This document shows, one piece after another, positions 44,701 through 51,781 of a stretch of DNA of 64,000 bases (position 1 is the stretch's first letter; the number at the start of each line of letters is the position of its first letter). Under the pieces are notes generated by a model. It was not told the DNA's origin. It ran no database searches and saw nothing but the letters and a program-made list of their open reading frames with translations. A program made the translations under genes and the position numbers. Source of the DNA: Rhodothermales bacterium (GTDB lineage: Bacteria; Bacteroidota; Rhodothermia; Rhodothermales; Bin80); NCBI GenBank assembly GCA_028278205.1, contig JANQES010000117.1:1-64000 (forward strand), written 5' to 3'.

Positions 44701-45338
44701 AGGACGATCATTTCAAAGCCCTCGACGACTCGAAGCGCGCTTTCGACCTGAATTCGGATAACCTCGACTTCCGTATCGACTTCTGCATTGTCCTGATCGA
44801 ATGTGCCAGAGACCGGGAGCGAGCAGGCAATAAAGAAGAGGCGTTGCGGCTTTTCGAACAGGCGCGCAACGTAGCCCAACAAGGCCTGGACGATCATCCC
44901 GACAACAAAGACTTGCTCGGGGAGCTTCAGTATATCTCGGACAAGATGGACCGCATGGAAGGCAAAGATCCCGGCGAAAGAGCCTTTGCCGACCTGATGC
45001 AAGCCCTCGCTGCAGGCAACCAGCATCCGCGCTCTGTCGAATCCGTCTCGGTCGTGCAAGAAAGCATTGCCGAAGCCCGGGAGCAGCGACGCAAACGCAA
45101 CTATCCGAAAGCCGTCACCACGCTCAACGGCATTCTCGAAGAAAACCCGTCGAACAGCCGCGTCAAGGCGGAACTGGCTGCCACCTACGGCGCCTGGGCG
45201 CAATACTTGTTAGAAAACGCGGCGGTCGAGGCGGCTGAAGAAAAGCTGAAGCAGGCCCTGCAGCACTGCCCGGACGACCCCTCGCTGCATGCCTTGCAAG
45301 CGCAAATTAAACAGACCCGGTATTTACTCGGAGCCTGA
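41790..45338 (+). CDS. CHAT-domain caspase-like protease with TPR and shared paralogous block
   Basis: About 1182 aa. Residues 1-380 are a CHAT module: LPWELLYGSDG, LHILVVVSTPLD, then the catalytic dyad, His229 in HFIGHG and Cys270 in FLNVCKG, followed by the fold-typical GIPAVLAHQFEISDPASKIL. Helical repeats follow. Residues about 485-560 (DPWLRWKIEQTFPYQLLQEH, LDFFLYEV) match the separate 119-aa protein next door. Residues about 645-1010 match the block in the 825-aa protein (DDAYWKTWCRRRQFFYGN, VRLYFSELAPVAALLA, TCNPAYSRL). The rest is TPR. The start at 41790 (MPYDEFIITI) mirrors the other CHAT protein; an ATG at 41739 would overlap the preceding gene. Confidence 0.9.
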   Translation: MPYDEFIITIRGRAKTGYTLDVERRLHSGIVRKMIQQPQPFDAASLCRLLPTLQKNLTRAIQGVSYDAECFRRFGARLYRELFTGRIKEGWHETLSAPRETGNKQRIRFQLPPDLQMLPWELLYGSDGNVEGFLCLNGAFTIVRSNPDTGTIGNVPITLPLHILVVVSTPLDDTPLDARKEIDQLLDSVSKLIRSGKVQVDFVHGADTLGNMTLRMKNQPYHILHFIGHGKENGLVLEDERRKALDITAERLYSELVTFSVPRLVFLNVCKGASPQEGTPSFTNLAESFLRAGIPAVLAHQFEISDPASKILAWFLYKELANGSPVDAALATARRRVDLRLSPSLEWHTPVLFLHNDSGNLFTVAAVLDQSQLAPDAGHLVTCANLASEAGRWSEAANYIKEAQLINPDHEQVRTRLDQMIAEERLIDFLHEAQFAEQWHEWGEAARQYEQYLDDALVKKDPARYDCKRIRQLKHLAQGGTGFPDPWLRWKIEQTFPYQLLQEHDIDPGSSAKEVLDIYPFEPEETDAKRTLRDLPTRLGLDFFLYEVHDERRLADFMIQCHQMPYPPSLRDLRKGLGEDAPVVLLRMGERDEARRLLMSYQQMHPADARAAHRLALLTYADAQQYEENNEAEQATAAWQTAIGNWILALTDDAYWKTWCRRRQFFYGNRGIDQLDQAQRDKVRENLVQHLADELARYADHYRRETHPRAEVLHNLAIRYEAEWRGAQALKAASGLDVKGVPLACGPLLLRQLDLHDPFSKWVADRQRSLDAYQEMDVIEALKLEKAPDVSSEILQQVRLYFSELAPVAALLALHQPQTACAQLPNQRARLAHAEFATCNPAYSRLPGNIQQFNRDLAELAIRIHNDVARLHITAPQPNLRAAARAWRTVLQWGQDNALEQHAVAAICELALGRVRALRNKPERDTLAYHNETVALLETAYNLVQHADDGKIVYALSKALLARCNYWYWGQDDHFKALDDSKRAFDLNSDNLDFRIDFCIVLIECARDRERAGNKEEALRLFEQARNVAQQGLDDHPDNKDLLGELQYISDKMDRMEGKDPGERAFADLMQALAAGNQHPRSVESVSVVQESIAEAREQRRKRNYPKAVTTLNGILEENPSNSRVKAELAATYGAWAQYLLENAAVEAAEEKLKQALQHCPDDPSLHALQAQIKQTRYLLGA

Positions 45339-45344
45339 ATCCTC

Positions 45345-45704
45345 ATGTTGAAAGATCCTGACCTGCACTGGGAAAGCGGCGTCTATCCGTACGACGCCCT
45401 CAAGGAGGCGGCCATCACCCCGGCCTCAAGCATGCGGGCCGTCCAGGATGCCTCCTATGCCATGATCGAGCAAGGAGCATGGACCGCCGAGAACCGCAAA
45501 GCCTGGGACGAACTGCGCATCGTCTCGCAGCGGCTGTGGGTGGATTTTTTCCTCTATCCCCTGACCGTCGATGACATCCTCGACGCCCTCGAACGCCTCA
45601 AACACCACGTAGACGCCGGCAGCCACGAGACCACGAACGCGCCCGACACGCCGGACGAAGACGCAGCCCACCTTATCCTGAAACAGATCACTTTTGACCG
45701 CTAA
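45345..45704 (+). CDS. Small protein, possible degenerate J-domain-like Hsp70 cofactor
   Basis: A 119-aa protein with no sure family. YPYDALKEAAITPASSMRAV, then KAWDELR and RLWVDFFLYPLTVDDIL, has the outline of J-like domains (PYxxLgi..tas..ei), but the HPD tripeptide is missing. The same arrangement appears inside the CHAT-TPR protein, residues about 485-560. It stands 6 bp after that gene and 12 bp before the GrpE-like gene and a DnaK gene, exactly where a J co-chaperone would be expected. The J assignment is inference. Confidence 0.7.
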   Translation: MLKDPDLHWESGVYPYDALKEAAITPASSMRAVQDASYAMIEQGAWTAENRKAWDELRIVSQRLWVDFFLYPLTVDDILDALERLKHHVDAGSHETTNAPDTPDEDAAHLILKQITFDR

Positions 45705-45716
45705 GGAGGCCCATTT

Positions 45717-46163
45717 ATGGAAGACAATGATTTTTTCGACGAGGCGGACCGGCTGCTAGCCCGGCTGGACTTCGCCGCACACATCGATGAGTTGAATGCG
45801 GCGCATCAGCGGCAGCTTCGCGCGCTCCTGCTGTCTTTCATCGAGGTCAAAGACGCCTTCGACGGCTTCTTCGACGACGAGGAGGCCCGGCAGGAGCACG
45901 ACGCGCCGGCCTCAGACCGGCTGCCCAGGATCCGCCTGATTGCCCGGCAACTGGAGCAGGCCCTGACCGAGGCCGGGGTCGTGGCCATCTCTTGCCTGGG
46001 CGAACAGGCCGAGCCGGGCCGGCACCGCATCGTCAGCGTACGAAACGAGGCCGATGCGGCCGACAACGAGATCGTAGACGAGATCTTCTGTGGATATGAA
46101 TGGGACGGAACCCTGTTGCGCAAGCCGCAGGTCATCGTCGCCCATCGCACCCAACCAGCATGA
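45717..46163 (+). CDS. GrpE-like nucleotide-exchange factor
   Basis: A 148-aa protein with AAGGAGG eight or so bases before the ATG. The N-terminal half is helical (AHIDELNAAHQRQLRALLLS, IEVKDAFDGFF). The C-terminal half matches the GrpE beta-domain: NEIVDEIFCGYEWDGTLLRK, then PQVIVAHR, comparable to VxEVxxxGYxxxxRxLRPAxVxVak. The long N-terminal coiled coil of housekeeping GrpE is shortened. It directly precedes the DnaK gene, its stop codon overlapping an in-frame ATG, so it most likely serves that Hsp70. Confidence 0.8.
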   Translation: MEDNDFFDEADRLLARLDFAAHIDELNAAHQRQLRALLLSFIEVKDAFDGFFDDEEARQEHDAPASDRLPRIRLIARQLEQALTEAGVVAISCLGEQAEPGRHRIVSVRNEADAADNEIVDEIFCGYEWDGTLLRKPQVIVAHRTQPA

Positions 46164-46177
46164 AGGAGAATAAAACC

Positions 46178-48325
46178 ATGGCATCTATCGGCATCGACTT
46201 AGGCACGACAAACTCGGCAGGCGCCTACTATGATGGGCAAAAGGCCCGCGTCCTGCGTGGGGATCGCGAAGATTTACTGGTCCCGTCGGTCGTCGCCTAT
46301 CGCAAACCGCGTGGAAACGGCGCCAGCCGCAATCCTATTCTGGTGGGCCAACCCGCGCTGGACTGGTCGGCGAGCGATCCGACCAACGCCATCTTTTCGA
46401 TCAAACGCTTAATGGGCCGCGCCTACGACGAGCCGAAAGTGGCGGAAGTGCGCGAGCGCTTCAACTACGAAATCGTACCCGCCTCGGAAAGCGACGACCC
46501 CGGCGCGCGGGTCTTGCTCGGAGGGCAGGAGTATACCCCGACGAACCTTTCGGCGCTGATCATCCAAAAGATTAAAGAGAACGCCGAGCGCGCGCTGGGT
46601 GAGCCGGTCACGCACGCCGTCATCACGGTGCCGGCCTACTTCGAAGAACGCCAGCGGGCCGCCACCATTAAGGCCGGCCAACAAGCAGGGCTCATCGTCA
46701 AGAAAATCATCGACGAGCCCAGTGCCGCGGCGGTCGCCTACGGCGTGACCGTCTCCCGGGGCGAACGGCGACGGCTCCTCGTCTTCGACCTCGGCGGCGG
46801 CACCTTCGATGTCTCGATCATCCAGACCGTCCAGGACCCCAGAGGCCGCGACCACTTCGACGTGCTCGAACACCGGGGCGACAACTGGCTCGGCGGCGAC
46901 GACTTCGACCTTGAGATCGTCGATGAGATCAATGGGTGGATCGAAAAGCAGTGCGGTTTTAATCCCGCCGGAGACAAGGCGTTTCAGCTAAAAGCCAAGC
47001 GTTTGGCCGAAAAAGCCAAGAAAACGCTCAGCACCGCCGAGGAGGCCGACATCATCATGCCCGCCGCTTTTAAACATCCGGAAGGCGACTTCATCGACCT
47101 GGACATGGTCATCACGCGGGAGCACTTCAACGACCTCATTCGCCCGCATGCCGATCGTTGCATACGGCACGTCAAGGAGGCGCTGGCCCGGCAAGGCCTC
47201 ACCGCTGAAGACATCAGTAACGTGCTGATGGTCGGCGGTTCGGCGGCGATTCCGTTGATCCACGACGGGGTCGTCGAGCTTTTCGGCAGCGAAAAAGTGC
47301 AGGAGCCGCTTAATCCGTACCACGCCGTTGCGCTGGGGGCGGGCATCCTCGCCGGCGCCCTGCGCGGCATCCAGTGCCCCAATGAGGATTGCCTGCACGT
47401 CAACGATGAATCCAGGGAGCATTGCCAGAACTGCGGTGAACCCCTGGCTGTGGCTCGCACGGTGGGCGACGTCGAGGTGCAAGACATCACCCCCCTGTCC
47501 TTCGGCATCAGTGCCGTCCGGGGCGAAGAGCGCGACGTCTTCGAGGTCATCATTCCCAAAGGCACCCATTACCCGCTCAAAACACCCAAAACCCGCACCT
47601 TCTTCACGACAGCCGATAACTTCCTGCGCATACCCGTCTATGAAGGCATTAATCCGGTGGCTTCCAAGAATGAGGAACAAGGCGTCATCGAACTGAACCC
47701 GGAAGATCTGGACCGGGAAGGCAAACACGTACCGGCCAACACCCGCGTCGAGGTGGCGATGAACTATGGCCGCAGCCGTGAACTCCACGTCAAGATCTAC
47801 ATCCCGGACGCACAGATCGAACTGGAGTTGCCCCTGCGCCACGACCGCCCCCGGCAACAACCACAGACGACGCCGAACGAGCAGGACAAGTGGCAGGAAG
47901 AACTTGAGCGCGCCACCATGATTGCCGAGCGGTTCCTGAGCAAATACGACGATTACATGGAGAACCGAGAGAAGATGCGCCTCGAACGTGACATCGAACG
48001 CGCGCACCGGGTCGTCGATGGCGACAACGCGGTAGAGGGTAAGGAAGCCCTGCACCGGCTCGTGGTGGCGCTGGATTCGTGCGGCGTCGCCAGCCTGATC
48101 TTTATGGCCGAACGCGCCCGAGAAGGAGCCGCCCCGGAGCGCGCCAAGCGTATCGGCGAGGCCATCAACCAGCTCAAGAACAGTTGGTATGACGGCGACA
48201 AGGATGGCGTCGATCGCCTAAAAACGCCTCTGCGAGCCGTTATAGCGGCAGAAATCAGGACACGGCGTGACCAGAAAGCCGTACCGGGTCAGATAGACTT
48301 CGGCGGCCTGCTGCGCTCATCATAA
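46178..48325 (+). CDS. DnaK-type Hsp70 with zinc ribbon in the interdomain hinge
   Basis: A 715-aa Hsp70; AAGGAG at 46163-46168 fixes the start (an ATG at 46160 is the alternative). ATPase motifs are intact: IDLGTTNS (6-13), Lys76 in SIKRLMG, VPAYFEERQR, DLGGGTFD (204-211) and the adenosine motif VGGSAAIPL (352-360). Between the ATPase domain and the linker VEVQDITPLSFGI a four-cysteine ribbon is inserted: Cys400, Cys405, Cys416, Cys419 (CPNEDC, then CQNCGEPL). The substrate domain and a shortened helical lid follow. It is not the housekeeping chaperone; the GrpE-like and J-like neighbours suggest a dedicated chaperone machine. Confidence 0.95.
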   Translation: MASIGIDLGTTNSAGAYYDGQKARVLRGDREDLLVPSVVAYRKPRGNGASRNPILVGQPALDWSASDPTNAIFSIKRLMGRAYDEPKVAEVRERFNYEIVPASESDDPGARVLLGGQEYTPTNLSALIIQKIKENAERALGEPVTHAVITVPAYFEERQRAATIKAGQQAGLIVKKIIDEPSAAAVAYGVTVSRGERRRLLVFDLGGGTFDVSIIQTVQDPRGRDHFDVLEHRGDNWLGGDDFDLEIVDEINGWIEKQCGFNPAGDKAFQLKAKRLAEKAKKTLSTAEEADIIMPAAFKHPEGDFIDLDMVITREHFNDLIRPHADRCIRHVKEALARQGLTAEDISNVLMVGGSAAIPLIHDGVVELFGSEKVQEPLNPYHAVALGAGILAGALRGIQCPNEDCLHVNDESREHCQNCGEPLAVARTVGDVEVQDITPLSFGISAVRGEERDVFEVIIPKGTHYPLKTPKTRTFFTTADNFLRIPVYEGINPVASKNEEQGVIELNPEDLDREGKHVPANTRVEVAMNYGRSRELHVKIYIPDAQIELELPLRHDRPRQQPQTTPNEQDKWQEELERATMIAERFLSKYDDYMENREKMRLERDIERAHRVVDGDNAVEGKEALHRLVVALDSCGVASLIFMAERAREGAAPERAKRIGEAINQLKNSWYDGDKDGVDRLKTPLRAVIAAEIRTRRDQKAVPGQIDFGGLLRSS

Positions 48326-48343
48326 GCCGGCGCGCGATCTGCT

Positions 48344-50185
48344 ATGAAAGAACCGATCAACATCGGACTGGACCTGGGCAGCCTGGGCTGGCGAGCGGCT
48401 TACGTCGCAGACGGGCAGGTGATGACGATTCCTGCCGGCAACAACGGGGAGGCCGCCTTACCCTGGCTGCGCTGCGAACTCGACCCGTCCTCCAGGCTGG
48501 GCGTATGCTTCCCCGGCCTGAAAAACCATATCGGGATGGATACGTCTTCCCGGGAGCGGGGGGAGCCCGATCCGGCCGCCTGGGCACGGCAGCGGTTTGC
48601 CGCGTTGCGGCGGCAGGTGGAACACCATGCCGGGCGCCCGCCCGGACAACTCGTCATCGCTGTGCCGGCGCTCTATTCTACCGCCCGCCGGGCTGCCCTC
48701 CGCGATCTGGCGCTGGCCACCGGCTTCGCCAACGTGCATCTTCTCAGCGATAGCATTGCTGCCGCTATCGGGCATAGCCACGAGAGGGCCGCACCTACCA
48801 CGGCGCTCGTCTATAGCATGGGCTATGCGGGCTTTGAGATAGGCCTGATCCGGGCTGTCAAAGGGCGCTATCGCGCCATAGCCTACGACGGCGCCTCCTC
48901 GCCCTGTGGGGCGATCTTCGACGAGATCCTCATCCATAGTTGTTTGCAAGCCCTCCTTCAAGTAGGGCTCTGGTCTCCGGACGTTCCTCTGACGCCGGAT
49001 CAATGGCGACATTTGCAACAGACCGCACAACGCTTGAAGGAGAAGCTCTCTGATGCAGAGACGCCGGCTCTCAATTTCGACATCACCACCCGGGGCCGCC
49101 GCCACGTGTTGAAACGCTTTCTGCACCGGGGCTCCTTCGAGCAGGCCATCGCTACGCTGATCGACCCCACCCTCGACCGGGCGCAAGGCGTCTTGGAAGA
49201 GGCTCACCTGGAAATCTCCGACGTAGATACGCTCGTGCTGGTGGGCGGAAGCACCAGCATCGGTTTAGTTCAGCGCATGGTTGCCGAGCGCTTCGGGCGT
49301 GCCCCCACCCTTTCCGACGATACGCTGATCGTCCGGGGGGCCGCGCGCTTTGCCGCTCAATTCGAGGCGCTTTCGACCACGCCCTCCTTCCTGGCCAGCG
49401 CAGACGCGGCGGGCGAAGCAGCGATCCCGGCTTTGCCCGTCGTCAACGTCCCCCTTTCCGATCAGGCTTCGGAAGAAGCCGGGGAACGACCCGGCGCCGC
49501 CTCGGACGATGCAAACAGGACAGGAGTGCACCACGACGCCGAGATCGTGCTCACGCTCGACCTGAGCCGCAACGCGCCCGCTGCTTCACAGACCGCCGCC
49601 AGAGTCGTCGAACCCTCGATGGCCGTGATGCAGGCCGACCGGCAACGCCTTTTTCAGGCGCTTCACCGGCTTCTCGCCGGCGGAGACACCGACCGGGCCA
49701 GGGTTTTTCTGGAGGAGCTTATCCGAGAGGCACAGGAACTCCTGGCAGCCGCCTCGCAGCCCTCTTCGTCGATAGGCAAAAGCGTACAGCGTGTGCTGCA
49801 ACGCGCCTACAGCCTCCTGAAGACAAACCGGTATCAGCAAGCCATTGAATATTCGCACATGGCCTACCAGTACGACCCCGAAAACCCGGCGGTCTTCCAG
49901 CAAATGATCGACATCCACTGCCGGGCAGCCATGGCCCATTCCTCCATTGAGGGGTATCCGAAGTCTATGGAATGGCTGATGTGCGCCTACAGCCACGACC
50001 GCACCAACAGCGACCTCCATGATCGCATCGCCCAGCGTCATTTCAGCCACGCCCGGCAACTGACCAACCGGCAGCAATACCAGGAAGCCCTCGACGCCCT
50101 GAAAGAATGCCTCAACTTCGACCCGCTCCACGAGGAAGCGCAAAAACTACAGCACGACCTGGCATCGCACGTAGAAGAGCCTTGA
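48344..50185 (+). CDS. Hsp70-like pseudo-ATPase fused to TPR repeats
   Basis: A 613-aa protein. Residues about 1-345 follow the Hsp70/actin fold: phosphate-1 is altered to GLDLGSLGW, VIAVPALYSTARRAALRDLA is normal, phosphate-2 is replaced by VYSMGYAGFEIG (about 156-167) so the catalytic aspartate and glycine run are lost, and the adenosine motif LVGGSTSIGLVQ is kept. After an acidic linker (345-420), residues 430-610 are helical with TPR-like pairs (YQQAIEYSHMAYQYDPENPA, YQEALDALKECLNFDPLHEE). Nucleotide may bind without hydrolysis; a scaffold role beside the active DnaK is likely. Confidence 0.88.
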   Translation: MKEPINIGLDLGSLGWRAAYVADGQVMTIPAGNNGEAALPWLRCELDPSSRLGVCFPGLKNHIGMDTSSRERGEPDPAAWARQRFAALRRQVEHHAGRPPGQLVIAVPALYSTARRAALRDLALATGFANVHLLSDSIAAAIGHSHERAAPTTALVYSMGYAGFEIGLIRAVKGRYRAIAYDGASSPCGAIFDEILIHSCLQALLQVGLWSPDVPLTPDQWRHLQQTAQRLKEKLSDAETPALNFDITTRGRRHVLKRFLHRGSFEQAIATLIDPTLDRAQGVLEEAHLEISDVDTLVLVGGSTSIGLVQRMVAERFGRAPTLSDDTLIVRGAARFAAQFEALSTTPSFLASADAAGEAAIPALPVVNVPLSDQASEEAGERPGAASDDANRTGVHHDAEIVLTLDLSRNAPAASQTAARVVEPSMAVMQADRQRLFQALHRLLAGGDTDRARVFLEELIREAQELLAAASQPSSSIGKSVQRVLQRAYSLLKTNRYQQAIEYSHMAYQYDPENPAVFQQMIDIHCRAAMAHSSIEGYPKSMEWLMCAYSHDRTNSDLHDRIAQRHFSHARQLTNRQQYQEALDALKECLNFDPLHEEAQKLQHDLASHVEEP

Positions 50186-50221
50186 AAATTCGTCGATGCA
50201 CCATAAAGGGAGGGCATCACC

Positions 50222-51763
50222 ATGCCACATAGTAAAAGCTGGCCGTGGACTCCAGAACAAGCTCCATCCGAAGGAGACTACGTCGCCTGGATCCGCGCGC
50301 GATACCCAAACACCGACCCGATTTGGGTCATCCCGCTAGATAATATCAATGTCGAAAGCGCCGTGATAACCCAGGGCGTTTTGTATATCCTTGCCGAATC
50401 ATATCTCCATGGAGAATCAACCCCTTTCAACATCTATATCGATGGTACGCTGGCCATCGAAAATAGAGAAAATTTATTGCCTGATTGGGCCAATTTCATA
50501 GGCGGAGATATACATATTGACTACGATCCTACCCTTGGAAACCTGAAGGATTTCATCGATGACTATGCATTAGCCATTACGGATTCGCTCAATTTTGTGA
50601 TGCTCCGGGAATTGAAAGAACTGGAAGAAGATTCATGGATAAGGATTCTACAAACCCGGCCTGAGGAAGTGCGAGAAGCCGCCGTGCGTAACGAAGAGAT
50701 TGCTCGTATGGTAATAGAGAAACTTACTTTCATTTCGAACAATGGAGAGATAACGCTCAATGAAGACGTTGTTCTTGACGTAGACGGAAAGCGCATTCTT
50801 CCGATTACCGAGCAGATCTCTCCGCAGCGCAAAATATATGAAGAGTTGTTCTGTCCTTATGGTGTAGTCGTCCATGCGCGAGACGAAAAAGACAGGATTC
50901 TTCTGAGCCAGTATGCCCGGCGTCAAGGAGCGGTTGAGCTTCGCATCGACCATGACGGCAATGCCTTCTTGTTTGAACCCGTAGATTTCGAAGAAGATGA
51001 CCGATGGTCAAATCTTGCTCAGAAATCGAACCACTCCCCCTTAGTGAGCAAGGTGTCTATTGCCAGATTCAAACTCATAGACGTCCCGGCGGTGTTAATG
51101 CCTCCCAACCGCGACGCCACACTCCTGAGCAATATCCTCGACCGCACGGTATCCAAAAATATGAGAGAGGCCTATTCCATGTTATGGCTCGCAAGGCCAA
51201 ACCCAAAAGATTGGACCCTCATTCTGAATGGGGATAACACCCTCATTACGCGGCTCCAAAGCCTGGAGAATACAACCTTGGGCCTGTCGCTTGCGCTGCG
51301 TGAACTCTTTCACGTTTCCTATCTATTTACGACGGACGACCTTGAACCGGAAATGCAGCAGATAGCCTGGAAAGATACCATCGAGCTTATTGAACGAATC
51401 TGTGAGTTGGAAGACAAAAAGCAGGAGCTGGAACAGGACGTACGGAAGCTTTTAAAAGAAAAAGATGAAATGGAACGAAAGAAAGAAGCCATTGAAAAGC
51501 AATTAAACGAGGAAATAAAAAAGTATAAGGAGCAATTTTCTATCGCTGAGCGCTATGCCATTCAGATCTCGATATCACGAAATCAGATTGAAAAAGAATT
51601 AGACCAGAAACACCAGGCATTGCTCGACAAAGAGGAAGAGCTGGCCAAGGTGAGACTAGAATTGGAAAAACTGCATACGAGCGAGGTGCGAGCAAGGCAT
51701 ACCACCGAATCAGAACCCCCGGTGGATCCCTATCGTCCGGTCGAACACTATGCCCTGAAGTAA
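50222..51763 (+). CDS. Hsp90 middle/C-terminal-domain-like protein lacking the ATPase domain, with coiled coil
   Basis: A 513-aa protein with GGGAGG before the start. No GHKL ATPase domain is present. Residues about 45-130 resemble the start of the Hsp90 middle domain (GVLYILAESYLHGESTPFNI, then LLPDWANFIGGDIHIDYDP; compare LLPEWAFFVRxVVDxxDL). Residues about 320-395 resemble the Hsp90 dimerisation domain (WTLILNGDNTLITRLQSL, then LRELFHVSYLFTTDDLEPEM). Residues about 395-490 form a charged coiled coil. Base composition is more AT-rich than its neighbours. It may be a client adaptor; homology is my own reading and needs profile confirmation. Confidence 0.65.
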   Translation: MPHSKSWPWTPEQAPSEGDYVAWIRARYPNTDPIWVIPLDNINVESAVITQGVLYILAESYLHGESTPFNIYIDGTLAIENRENLLPDWANFIGGDIHIDYDPTLGNLKDFIDDYALAITDSLNFVMLRELKELEEDSWIRILQTRPEEVREAAVRNEEIARMVIEKLTFISNNGEITLNEDVVLDVDGKRILPITEQISPQRKIYEELFCPYGVVVHARDEKDRILLSQYARRQGAVELRIDHDGNAFLFEPVDFEEDDRWSNLAQKSNHSPLVSKVSIARFKLIDVPAVLMPPNRDATLLSNILDRTVSKNMREAYSMLWLARPNPKDWTLILNGDNTLITRLQSLENTTLGLSLALRELFHVSYLFTTDDLEPEMQQIAWKDTIELIERICELEDKKQELEQDVRKLLKEKDEMERKKEAIEKQLNEEIKKYKEQFSIAERYAIQISISRNQIEKELDQKHQALLDKEEELAKVRLELEKLHTSEVRARHTTESEPPVDPYRPVEHYALK

Positions 51764-51781
51764 ACACCCCAGGAGGATCTC

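Noticed and set aside
44052..45203. 383-codon minus-strand frame inside the CHAT-TPR gene
   Set aside because: Antisense to a well-supported coding region in the middle of a plus-strand operon.
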